This document shows positions 27,822-34,771 of a stretch of DNA of 35,292 nucleotides, piece by piece. Each line of letters starts with the position of its first letter. The first letter of the stretch is position 1. The translations under genes and the position numbers were made by a program. The notes under the pieces are model-generated. The model searched no databases. It had not been told where the DNA came from and saw only the letters and a list, made by a program, of their open reading frames with translations. Source of the stretch: Desulfobulbaceae bacterium UBA5611 (GTDB lineage Bacteria; Desulfobacterota; Desulfobulbia; Desulfobulbales; Desulfocapsaceae); the NCBI GenBank assembly GCA_002424635.1, contig DIKT01000039.1:1-35292 (forward strand), read 5' to 3'.

Positions 27822-28469
27822 ATGAGCAATATCGCTACTATCATGCTTCATCGTCTGCTACTGCTTCTCGCTCTGCCGCTCTTGCTGGCTGGTTGTTCCT
27901 CCTTCAATTGCACTCCTTTAGAAAAACGTCTGGGCGCTGAAGAAAATCTGATCACCCTGGCGGCCAGAATCACCGACAACCTGACCCAACAGGCATTTCC
28001 GCCGTTAATGCCCAGGCAACCGGATCTGCCTATCCTGACCACCACCTTTGTCAACAATGATAATTTGCAAGAAACCTCCAGATTTGGCCGGATTCTGCAG
28101 GAACACATCACCTCACATCTGGTCCAGCTCGGTTACACCAGCACAGAACTCAAGCTGCGTGATTCTCTGCTCATGCAGGAACAATCCGGCGAAACCATGC
28201 TTTCCCGCGACACCAAGGACATCAATGCCAAGCAAACAGTCTCGGCCCAAGCTATTGTGGTCGGCACTTACTCCTACACCAACCGCACCATGTATATCTC
28301 CGCCCGCCTGATCAACCCGAAAAACAGAAACATTATCTCTTCCTATGACTTGCGGCTGTGCATGGATGACAATGTTCTGGCTATGTTCGGCCTGCAGCGA
28401 CCACCATCAACTTCAGGCGATGAGATCGATCCGCCACGTAACTCCCTGATTAACAGCCTCTTCTACTAA
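27822..28469 (+). CDS. FlgO-like outer membrane lipoprotein
   Basis: 215 residues with a signal sequence and the lipobox LLAGCSS. The body matches the FlgO domain pattern: TTFVNNDNLQETSRFGRILQEHI, a long SHLVQLGYTSTELK segment, LSRDTKDI, and AIVVGTYSYTNRTMYISARLI ending in a conserved SYD. FlgO forms part of the outer-membrane H-ring of sheathed flagella in vibrios, but FlgO-domain lipoproteins also occur away from flagellar genes, and none is near here. The role is therefore unknown. It follows the unassigned lipoprotein gene in the same direction. Confidence 0.78.
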   Translation: MSNIATIMLHRLLLLLALPLLLAGCSSFNCTPLEKRLGAEENLITLAARITDNLTQQAFPPLMPRQPDLPILTTTFVNNDNLQETSRFGRILQEHITSHLVQLGYTSTELKLRDSLLMQEQSGETMLSRDTKDINAKQTVSAQAIVVGTYSYTNRTMYISARLINPKNRNIISSYDLRLCMDDNVLAMFGLQRPPSTSGDEIDPPRNSLINSLFY

Positions 28470-28479
28470 GAAGCCTTCC

Positions 28480-28618
28480 CTGCCCAGACGAATACTGCAA
28501 GAAGAATTTTTGAAAGGGATCGGGGTTTAGTCAATACAGACTGGCTGAAACCATCCATATTCCGGACATGCGCATCAGCGAGATCTGCCGTACGGGAACC
28601 AGAAAAAACCGCACCTGA
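28480..28618 (+). pseudogene. HigA-family antitoxin fragment, frameshifted
   Basis: The plus strand encodes RRILQEEFLKGIGV, then, after one extra T in the GTTT at 28525-28528, SQYRLAETIHIPDMRISEI in the next frame. Together these match the start of HigA-type antitoxins (pattern GEILxEEFLxPLGxSQYRLAxxIxVPxxRIxEI). The start is missing and the fragment stops after about 45 residues, before the rest of the helix-turn-helix domain. It lies between the FlgO-like gene and the XRE antitoxin on the other strand. This is clearly a remnant; no toxin partner remains. Confidence 0.75.
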
Positions 28619-28619
28619 A

Positions 28620-28955
28620 CTACTCGATTAACTGCTCGACCATAATCCCCATGGCCGCTGCAATTCTGGCCAGTGTTGATCTCCGGGCCCCGGCATGGCC
28701 CTTTTCTAATCTGGCAATGGCTGCCTGTTTCATCTCACACTTCGCTGCAAGCTCAGCCTGGGTCATTTCGAAATGCTCACGCCAGGCTGCAATCAGGCTT
28801 ACTCCTCTACTATTAGCCTTTACCACATCATTGGGAAACCAGACATCAAGCTCCTGCCTGTTACTGATCAACATCTGATATTCATCCCACGGAATGACGG
28901 CAAAAGCAGGTTTGCCGCCGACACTGATAATCTGGGGTTCAATATGTGCGTTCAT
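28620..28955 (-). CDS. XRE-family antitoxin
   Basis: 111 residues. The N-terminal half (PQIISVGGKPAFAVIPWDEYQML) looks like the Phd-like lead of antitoxins paired with RelE toxins. The C-terminal half is a helix-turn-helix: FEMTQAELAAKCEMKQAAIARLEKG, followed by the usual STLARIAAAMG. ATG 28955 overlaps the TGA of the toxin fragment in front (ATGA), and a GGAGGT lies upstream. It probably neutralised that toxin and represses the pair. It looks intact although its toxin is truncated. Confidence 0.88.
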   Translation of the reverse strand: MNAHIEPQIISVGGKPAFAVIPWDEYQMLISNRQELDVWFPNDVVKANSRGVSLIAAWREHFEMTQAELAAKCEMKQAAIARLEKGHAGARRSTLARIAAAMGIMVEQLIE

Positions 28956-29122
28956 CTCTTTTTTTTACCTCCTGAATGGCCGGTCAGCGGTTTGACATCA
29001 ACCCCGGCAACATCGGGAAAACCGGCAAGAAGATCAATACGATCATGGATTATCTCCCGCTCTTTTGCTGGGATCAATTTTATCTGCTTACGTGCTCTAT
29101 TATGCCAGAGAATTTCATTCAT
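28952..29122 (-). pseudogene. RelE/HigB-like toxin, truncated (56 residues)
   Basis: Starts MNEILWHNRARKQIKLIPA and continues through IIHDRIDLLAGFPDVAGVDVK to PLTGHSGG, the N-terminal half of a RelE-superfamily toxin. The expected second half (the basic RxGxYRVxF strand region with catalytic residues, about 35-45 residues) is missing. After SGG the frame reads KKKR and stops. The stop overlaps the antitoxin ATG, as in an intact pair, which suggests an in-frame internal deletion. The toxin should be inactive. Confidence 0.72.
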
Positions 29123-29168
29123 TATAACATTTTATAACAAACAAGCAAGAACAGAAAGAGAAAGATGT

Positions 29169-29269
29169 CAGTCGATTATTTTTTTAGGTGACTACCCCTA
29201 CGGTACGGTTTATATCGATTCATCAGGACACACGCTGAATATGACAAGATAAAAACAGAGGAGATATAA
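29169..29269 (+). pseudogene. HigB-type toxin, C-terminal fragment, frameshifted
   Basis: The plus strand reads GDYPYGTVYI (29187-29216) and then, after loss of one base near 29216, RFIRTHAEYDKIKTEEI with a TAA at 29267. This matches the HigB C-terminus (GTVYxRFxGTHAEYDxI). The N-terminal two thirds are absent. It stops two bases before the ATG of the higA remnant, the normal toxin-antitoxin order. Confidence 0.7.
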
Positions 29270-29270
29270 G

Positions 29271-29503
29271 ATGAATATTTTTCCAATCAGAACTGAAGCC
29301 GATTATAACGCAGCATTAGCGCGTATTGAGCTGTTTATGAATACGGAGTTGAATAACTCCAGAGGGTGATAACTGGACATTTTAATAACACTCATGGAGA
29401 GCTATGAGGCCAAACACTTTTTTTATCCCCGGATGTGATCCCGTCGAAGCGATCCGATTCAGGATGGAGCAGCTGAGAATGGAGCCCAAAGATTTGAAGC
29501 TAA
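29271..29503 (+). pseudogene. HigA-type antitoxin remnant with several frameshifts
   Basis: ATG 29271 has a good GAGGAG site and reads MNIFPIRTEADYNAALARIE, the typical HigA N-terminus (IRPIRTEADYxAALARIE). Further family pieces follow in other frames: TPEGD, then LDILITLMESYEAKH, then IPGCDPVEAIRFRMEQLRMEPKDLKL up to about 29500. At least three frame changes are needed. The helix-turn-helix C-terminus (expected GSRxRVSEVLxxKRxLT) is absent. At its breakpoint the sequence becomes the 3' end of a DUF1566 gene on the other strand. Confidence 0.75.
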
Positions 29504-29511
29504 TCAACGAC

Positions 29512-29958
29512 TCACTGTCCGCCGCGAACACACCGAACATAATTATAGCTGGGCGACTTATTTTTGCCGTAGACTTGGCCAGGGCCAGAGCTGAAAGCGA
29601 CACCCCACGCGTTGTCAACATTGTTCGCGACAGTAGTAGATGACCAATACCAGGACGCTTCTTGGGAAACGGTGAAAATCGGGTCTATACTGGGGCTATA
29701 ACGGCCATCGTCGGTAATTGATTCCAATTCCTTGATATTGGGCAGGCGCCAGTCGCCCTGGCCAGCCAGGGACAGTCCCTCGCAATAGGTAATGGCCGCT
29801 TCCCAGTTTCTGGTCTGGCCGTCATCCTGCTGCTGCCATACCAGATTTGTTCGCTCATCTGTCACCGCCCCATTACTGGCTGTAAAAGCAACGGCCAGCC
29901 CCGGGGCCGCCAGCAGCAGTCCGCCTGTCAGTATCACTACAATCCTCATTCCCTTCAT
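29512..29958 (-). CDS. Secreted DUF1566 (Lcl-type) domain protein, copy 1
   Basis: 148 residues. A signal peptide (MKGMRIVVILTGGLLLAAPGLAVA) is followed by one DUF1566 domain with the family landmarks LVWQQQDDG, WRLPNIKELESI, SPSIDPIF, WYWSSTT and the final YVRCVRGG. GGGAGG lies about 6 bases before ATG 29958. The domain is thought to adopt a C-type-lectin-like fold; function is unknown. The last 150 bases or so, plus about 10 bases beyond the stop, are nearly the same in DNA as those of copy 2 at 30111, while the N-terminal part is quite different. The stop lies next to the broken higA. Confidence 0.82.
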   Translation of the reverse strand: MKGMRIVVILTGGLLLAAPGLAVAFTASNGAVTDERTNLVWQQQDDGQTRNWEAAITYCEGLSLAGQGDWRLPNIKELESITDDGRYSPSIDPIFTVSQEASWYWSSTTVANNVDNAWGVAFSSGPGQVYGKNKSPSYNYVRCVRGGQ

Positions 29959-29959
29959 C

Positions 29960-30052
29960 TCAACCCTCCCCGAATATCAATTTTTCCGGCACCAACCGTC
30001 TTTTCAAATCGGCTGTAGAATACCCCTGTTCGGCGATCACCACATAGGCCAT
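29960..30052 (-). CDS. Possible 30-residue leader ORF before DUF1566 copy 1
   Basis: ATG 30052 is preceded by GAGGAAAGG and opens a 30-codon frame (MAYVVIAEQGYSTADLKRRL and 10 more residues) that ends 1 base before the DUF1566 start at 29958. It has no family I recognise. It could be a leader, a relic of a larger gene, or chance. Confidence 0.22.
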   Translation of the reverse strand: MAYVVIAEQGYSTADLKRRLVPEKLIFGEG

Positions 30053-30110
30053 AACCTTTCCTCTTCGCCATCAATCAAAAAATAAATAATCAAAGCGCCA
30101 AATCACCGAC

Positions 30111-30731
30111 TCACTGTCCACCGCGAACACACCGCACATAGTCGTTGTACGACTTATTGTAGTTGAAGACGCTGCCAGGGTTGAAATTGACTTGCCACGC
30201 GTTGCCAACATTGCCCGCGTCAGTAGTAGACGACCAATACCAGGACGCTTGGCTACCGGTGAAAATCGGGTCTATACTGGGGCTATCGCGGCCGTAGTCA
30301 ACGATGCCCATCAACTCCTTTTTGGTCGGCAAACGCCAGTCTGAATAGCCACCGGTCGTCTGTGCCTCGCACACATTCTGCGTCGTGGGGTTAAAGGTGG
30401 CATCATAAATCCCAGCCGCTTGATACCAGTTATACTTTTGCACCACACCAGCCTGCTGCCACATGAGGCCGGTGTTATTGTCGCTCACCGTGCCATTCTG
30501 GTTGTCGGTATAGGAGGGCGGATTGATGGTATAGTCCGAATCCTCGCCAAAAGTGGCGGTGTAATCCCCGGTCTGGCCGGTATCGGGAAGGGTACTGGCC
30601 GCAACCGGCGGGTGCGATGAACCCCCGAGCAATAACGCCAGAATGGCAGGCAGGGAATCTTTTCCGGCATTGGCCATACCGCACACCGTGACAGAAAACA
30701 GCATAGCAAACGCGAAACATATTTTCTTCAC
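30111..30731 (-). CDS. Secreted DUF1566 (Lcl-type) domain protein, copy 2
   Basis: 206 residues from GTG 30731, which has GGAGG 5-6 bases upstream; a GTG at 30737 overlaps that site and is less likely. A signal peptide (KKICFAFAMLFSVTVCGMANA) is followed by a low-complexity linker (about residues 25-70) and the DUF1566 domain: DNNTGLMWQQAG, DWRLPTKKELMGI, SPSIDPIFTGS, WYWSSTT and final YVRCVRGG. It is longer than copy 1 because of the linker. The 3' third is close to identical in DNA to copy 1. A structured leader (30749-30805) sits directly before it. Confidence 0.83.
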   Translation of the reverse strand: MKKICFAFAMLFSVTVCGMANAGKDSLPAILALLLGGSSHPPVAASTLPDTGQTGDYTATFGEDSDYTINPPSYTDNQNGTVSDNNTGLMWQQAGVVQKYNWYQAAGIYDATFNPTTQNVCEAQTTGGYSDWRLPTKKELMGIVDYGRDSPSIDPIFTGSQASWYWSSTTDAGNVGNAWQVNFNPGSVFNYNKSYNDYVRCVRGGQ

Positions 30732-30748
30732 AGGCACCTCCGTTTATA

Positions 30749-30805
30749 TTAATCAATTCCTTTTGGCTCCCCGTGCAGGCGCATAGGGCCATCAGAATTG
30801 ATTAA
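30749..30805 (-). promoter_or_regulatory. Structured 5' leader of DUF1566 copy 2
   Basis: A perfect 11-bp inverted repeat (30749-30759 with 30795-30805; TTAATCAATTC/GAATTGATTAA) encloses a GC-rich inner part that can pair GGC-CC with GG-GCC around a loop. It ends about 10 bases before the ribosome binding site of the DUF1566 gene on the minus strand. It does not match a riboswitch class I know. It may regulate translation or be a chance hairpin. Confidence 0.4.
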
Positions 30806-31125
30806 ACAAAAGGAACAAGATCGTCAATAATTTCCAGAAATTTTACCATTCCGGCGTAAACTTTTTGCTGGGACATGACCACTGGTTGCGGGCAGAATAC
30901 CAGCAGGACCAAAAAGCCCAATCTGTAGAATCATTTCATGAGGCTAATTACCAAGTAACCCATTTTCTGACTCCCAGACCTTGAATATCAGCCTCTGACT
31001 GTTCTTTTTTCTGGACTTTGTCGGCATTTCCTGATTTATATTCTCTAGATAGCTGCAATGGTGGATGGCCCGATCCTGCTCCACTTTCAGACTCAACCTG
31101 AATACTACTACCATTTCTTATCGCT
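30806..31125. other. Intergenic region with no gene seen
   Basis: About 320 bases between the divergent DUF1566 copy 2 and the L,D-transpeptidase. A minus-strand open frame (30948-31229) overlaps the transpeptidase signal peptide, is low in complexity and has no known domain, so it is not called. No clear promoter or repeat was found. Confidence 0.55.
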
Positions 31126-32025
31126 ATGTGTCCTTTACCTTCGCCAGCGTCACTTCTGCATTTCTTTACTGTCTGGTGCTTATTTCTCCTGCTAGTCGCA
31201 TCGGCCCAGGCAGAAGGCGACAGAGTCATCCCTCGCAGCGAGATTTCCAGAGCGGCCTATCAGCGTCTGGCCCCCCAACTGGAACAGGCAATGCTGGAAA
31301 AAGATCTGCATTTGGGGCAACCGATCTATATACGTATCTTCAAGGAAGAAAATGAACTGGAGGTCTGGGTCAAAAAAGAGATTGCCTATGAACTTTTTAC
31401 CACATACAGCATCTGCAAATACTCAGGGAAATTGGGCCCCAAGTTAAAAGAGGGTGATCAACAAAGTCCAGAAGGTTTCTACACCGTGACCAGCACCGCC
31501 CTTAATCCCTGGAGCAATTTTCATCTGTCCTTTAACCTGGGATATCCAAACGAATACGACAGGTTACATAAACGGACGGGCGGCGCCCTGATGGTGCATG
31601 GCAAATGCGCTTCAGTTGGTTGTTTTGCCATGAATGATGGCAGGATTGAAGAGATCTATACCATTGTGGATGCGGCCTTGAGTGGTGGCCAGGAACAATT
31701 CTCTGTCCATATCTTCCCTTTTCGCATGACCTGGGCAAAAATGGCCCAGTATGCCGACTCGCCATGGATTCCTTTCTGGGAAAATCTGAAACAGGGCTAC
31801 GATTATTTTCAGGGACACCGGACTCCACCATTGGTAACGGTCCAGGAGCAGCAATATGCCTTCCACACCTTTCATCCCCTGCTCTTCGGCAGCGATCTGA
31901 CCCCGGTAGAACCATTGGCAAGAGCCGAAGAGAAAACCATCGCCGGCCTTATTATCAAACCATCAAATGAAAAGAGATACGCCCAGGTCAGAAAAAAAGT
32001 TACCAAAAATAGTAGCGCCCTCTAA
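31126..32025 (+). CDS. Secreted YafK/DpaA-type L,D-transpeptidase family protein
   Basis: 299 residues. A signal peptide (FFTVWCLFLLLVASAQA) precedes a catalytic domain: VWVKKEIAYELFTTYSICKYSG, GPKLKEGDQQSPEGFY, and the YkuD-type active site MVHGKCASVGCFAMND with H158 and C166. This spacing and the AM(N/T)D ending fit the YafK branch, which in E. coli (DpaA) cuts the lipoprotein Lpp off peptidoglycan rather than forming crosslinks. A tail of about 100 residues follows. ATG 31126 lacks a clear ribosome binding site but places the signal peptide correctly. It lies about 1.2 kb from mpl, which salvages wall peptides. Confidence 0.88.
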   Translation: MCPLPSPASLLHFFTVWCLFLLLVASAQAEGDRVIPRSEISRAAYQRLAPQLEQAMLEKDLHLGQPIYIRIFKEENELEVWVKKEIAYELFTTYSICKYSGKLGPKLKEGDQQSPEGFYTVTSTALNPWSNFHLSFNLGYPNEYDRLHKRTGGALMVHGKCASVGCFAMNDGRIEEIYTIVDAALSGGQEQFSVHIFPFRMTWAKMAQYADSPWIPFWENLKQGYDYFQGHRTPPLVTVQEQQYAFHTFHPLLFGSDLTPVEPLARAEEKTIAGLIIKPSNEKRYAQVRKKVTKNSSAL

Positions 32026-32030
32026 AATGG

Positions 32031-32116
32031 TATCTTGCCAAATGAGGATTTTCGTTCCCAATCAAGGCATGAGAAAAATTTGACTGCGGGCATATAGTTG
32101 TTATGCCAAGGATAAA
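32031..32116. repeat. Half copy of the palindromic repeat at 18661
   Basis: Aligns without gaps over 86 bases to 18661-18746 with about 15 mismatches (roughly 83% identity). The longest shared blocks are AAATGAGGATTTT-like and ATCAAGGCATG. The matching second arm is missing, so this copy cannot form the outer hairpin. It lies between the convergent transpeptidase and Crp-type genes. Confidence 0.75.
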
Positions 32117-32133
32117 GAGCTAAACCCCATGTC

Positions 32134-32796
32134 TTATTTGGCTGTCAGGGCCGCCCGGTCAAGAATATGGATTTTCTTGCCGTCGACCGCAATGACCCCC
32201 TCGTCACTCATTTTTGCAAAGATGCGGGAAAGGGTTTCCGGAATGGTGCCCAGCAGGCTTGCCAACTGCCCCTTTGATATTTCCAGTTCAACACTATCTG
32301 TCGCCCGTTGTTCTTCCAATAGATACAGCAAATAGCCGGCCAGCCTGGCCGGTACTTCCTTTAAAGACAGATCCTCGATCTGCGCGACAAAGCGGCGCAG
32401 CCGCATGGAGAGCACCGCCAGCATATTGAGGGCCAGAGAGGGATTGTCGTGCACAAGGGCGATGAACTTCTCTCTCGGAAAGAAAATCAAAGAACTCTTC
32501 GCCAGGGCCTCAGCATTGGCTGGAAAGGGTTGGCCATGGAAGACAGGCACCTCGCCGAAAGGCTCGCCCGGCCCGAAAATATGCAGGATCTGCTCTTTGC
32601 CGAGAGCGGACATCTTAAAAATCTTCACCTTGCCCTCGCCAACCATATAGAAACCATTGCCGGGGTCACCTTCAAAAAAGATGGTGTCGCCCTTAACAAA
32701 CTGCTTTTCCACAGCGATCTTGACAATGGCATCCAATTGTTCTGCCGGTAGGCCGCCAAACAAGACGCTGTTACCGATCAATTCCCTTTTATTCAT
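32134..32796 (-). CDS. Crp/Fnr family transcriptional regulator
   Basis: 220 residues. An N-terminal cyclic-nucleotide-type effector domain (GDTIFFEGDPGNGFYMVGEGKVKIFK, FGPGEPFGEVPVF) is joined by a dimer helix to a winged helix-turn-helix (ISKGQLASLLGTIPETLSRIFAKM). The Fnr-type N-terminal cysteine cluster is absent, so it does not sense oxygen through an Fe-S cluster of that kind. AAGGAG lies about 9 bases before ATG 32796. The effector is unknown. Neighbours do not reveal its targets. Confidence 0.94.
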   Translation of the reverse strand: MNKRELIGNSVLFGGLPAEQLDAIVKIAVEKQFVKGDTIFFEGDPGNGFYMVGEGKVKIFKMSALGKEQILHIFGPGEPFGEVPVFHGQPFPANAEALAKSSLIFFPREKFIALVHDNPSLALNMLAVLSMRLRRFVAQIEDLSLKEVPARLAGYLLYLLEEQRATDSVELEISKGQLASLLGTIPETLSRIFAKMSDEGVIAVDGKKIHILDRAALTAK

Positions 32797-33086
32797 ACTT
32801 CCGGCTCCTTCTGCAAATTTTCGTGGTCATGCACCTTTCAGGTATGCTCCATTTACCATTTTGCTGAAATCCTGGCCACATTCATAAATTTATTCTGGTA
32901 AAACTTTAACAACTACAGTAAAAATCAAGTCGCACAGGGATGGCCTGACCGTTATCTCTGAAAACACCGCCTCTGCCGCTTCGTGATGAATTGGCCTTCT
33001 TCCGCCGGTAGAGGCGGCTTGATATTTGCGTTTAAACAACTTTGCCGTCAACGATGGCAATAAATTTAAATAATTTTTTATTTATT

Positions 33087-33266
33087 ATGGCCGACAGAAA
33101 CATAGACAGCCAAGCGGCAAGGCCGGTCTCTGACGAGACCCTGCTCAAGGTGGCCAAGGAAATCGTGATCAAATTCATCGAAGTAGGACGGCTGACCCCT
33201 GCCACCTTTGAGCAGAATTTTGAGTCCATCTACGATACGATTAAAAAAACGGTTGGTAAGGCATGA
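33087..33266 (+). CDS. Small conserved-looking protein coupled to mpl
   Basis: 59 residues from ATG 33087 (MADRNIDSQAARPVSDETLL), mostly helical, with a segment VAKEIVIKFIEVGRLTPATF that looks like a real small domain; a family name is not recognised with confidence. An upstream ATG (33054) and TTG (33042) extend the frame but the extension is AT-rich and unlike protein. No strong ribosome binding site is seen. Its TGA overlaps the ATG of mpl (ATGA, 33263-33266), so the two are translated together. Function unknown. Confidence 0.7.
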   Translation: MADRNIDSQAARPVSDETLLKVAKEIVIKFIEVGRLTPATFEQNFESIYDTIKKTVGKA

Positions 33267-34708
33267 TCGAGCTCGACCCGCAACTTAATATCGCGCCGGC
33301 CAGGATCAGCCATATCCATATCATGGGCATCTGCGGCACCGGCATGGCGGCGCTGGCCGGCATGTTAAAGGCCTCCGGCTACCAAGTCACCGGCTCCGAC
33401 AGCGGCGTCTATCCGCCGATGTCGGATTTTCTCAGGGCACAGGGCATTACCGCGGCCAGCGGTTATGGCCCGCACAATCTTGAACCCCGGCCCGATCTGG
33501 TCATTGTCGGCAATGTCATCACCCGTAAAAATCCCGAGGCCCAGGGGCTGGCCGCCGCGGCCATCCCTTATCTGTCCTTTCCCCAGGCCCTCGCCCATTT
33601 TTTTATCAGTGGCCGGACCTCACTGGTGGTGGCCGGGACCCACGGTAAAACTACGACGGCCTCCCTGCTGGCCTCCGCCCTGCAGCAGGCCGGACTCGAC
33701 CCTTCCTTTATGATCGGGGGAATCGTCCGGGAATTTGATGCCAATTACCGGCTGGGTCAAGGCCGGCATTTTGTCGTGGAAGGTGATGAATATGATACCG
33801 CCTTTTTTGACAAAGGTTCCAAGTTTCTCCATTATCGGGCTGAGATCGCCATCATCACCTCGGTTGAATTTGATCATGCCGATATCTTCGCCGATCTCGA
33901 CGCCATCAAACGCTCCTTTCGTAAATTGGTAGCCGGGCTGCCGGCTGATGGGCTGATCGTCGCCCACCTTGATGACCCCAATGTGGCCGAGGTGGTGGCG
34001 GATGCCCCTTGTGAGGTGCAAGGTTATGGCTTCAGCCCTGATCTCACCTGGTCGCTGGCTGATGTCCGCGCTGACCAGGGGCTGACCCATTTTCAGGTCA
34101 ACCACCAGGGTAAACCATGGGCCGCTCTGACCGTCCATATGCCTGGCCGCCATAACTGCCTGAACAGCCTGGCCGTGACTGCGGTGCTGCACCGGCTCGG
34201 CCTTGCTCCTGAGCAGATCAACAGCGCTCTCAGCAGTTTTGGCGGAGTCAAACGCCGTCAGGAGGTGCGCGGCATTGAGCGCGGCATTACCGTAATCGAT
34301 GATTTTGCTCACCATCCGACAGCGGTCCGCGAGACCCTGGCCGCCCTCAAGGAGGCCTATGCGGGGCAACGGCTGGTCACGGTCTTTGAACCAAGAACTA
34401 ACTCCTCCCGGCGGGCTATTTTCCAGGAGGACTATGTCAGCGCCTTTGATGCCGCCGATCTGATCCTGATCAGAAATCCCCTGCCCCTTGCTAACGTACC
34501 GGCAGCAGAGCTTTTTTCATCTGCCCAGCTGGCCTCGGACCTGCGGACCCGCGGTCTGGATGCCCGCACCTTTGCCGATACCAATATGATCCTGGATCAT
34601 CTCATGACCATTTTAACACCAGGGGATGTGGTTGCTATCCTCTCCAATGGCGGCTTTGACGATATTCACAGCCGGTTACTGGAACAATTAGCAAGCATAA
34701 GTAAGTAG
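33263..34708 (+). CDS. mpl: UDP-N-acetylmuramate:L-alanyl-gamma-D-glutamyl-meso-diaminopimelate ligase
   Basis: Murein-recycling ligase that attaches the reclaimed tripeptide to UDP-MurNAc with ATP. The 481 residues fit a Mur ligase: N-terminal nucleotide domain IHIMGICGTGMAALAG, ATP-binding GTHGKTTTASLLA, central VEGDEYDTAFFDKGSKF, which separates Mpl from MurC, then GRHNCLNSLA and the C-terminal DDFAHHPTAVRETL with FEPRTNSSRR. It implies meso-diaminopimelate in the wall. It overlaps the small upstream gene, and the transhydrogenase gene follows after 63 bases. Confidence 0.95.
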   Translation: MIELDPQLNIAPARISHIHIMGICGTGMAALAGMLKASGYQVTGSDSGVYPPMSDFLRAQGITAASGYGPHNLEPRPDLVIVGNVITRKNPEAQGLAAAAIPYLSFPQALAHFFISGRTSLVVAGTHGKTTTASLLASALQQAGLDPSFMIGGIVREFDANYRLGQGRHFVVEGDEYDTAFFDKGSKFLHYRAEIAIITSVEFDHADIFADLDAIKRSFRKLVAGLPADGLIVAHLDDPNVAEVVADAPCEVQGYGFSPDLTWSLADVRADQGLTHFQVNHQGKPWAALTVHMPGRHNCLNSLAVTAVLHRLGLAPEQINSALSSFGGVKRRQEVRGIERGITVIDDFAHHPTAVRETLAALKEAYAGQRLVTVFEPRTNSSRRAIFQEDYVSAFDAADLILIRNPLPLANVPAAELFSSAQLASDLRTRGLDARTFADTNMILDHLMTILTPGDVVAILSNGGFDDIHSRLLEQLASISK

Positions 34709-34771
34709 TAGGCCCTCAACGTCTGACTGCTGCAGGCAGAGACATGCACTTAAAACTCAAAATAAGAAACC

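Noticed and set aside
29404..29643. 79-codon plus-strand open frame
   Set aside because: Its first third is one frame of the broken higA and the rest is antisense to the DUF1566 gene, so it is a chimera of unrelated pieces rather than a gene.
30749..30805. Cyclic di-GMP (GEMM) riboswitch before DUF1566 copy 2
   Set aside because: The conserved GEMM core segments (GCACAGGGCAAACC, GGGACGCAAAGC) are absent; only a generic stem is seen.
30948..31229. 93-codon minus-strand open frame
   Set aside because: It overlaps the signal peptide of the L,D-transpeptidase, is rich in Ser, Gly, Glu and Lys, shows no domain and has no ribosome binding site.
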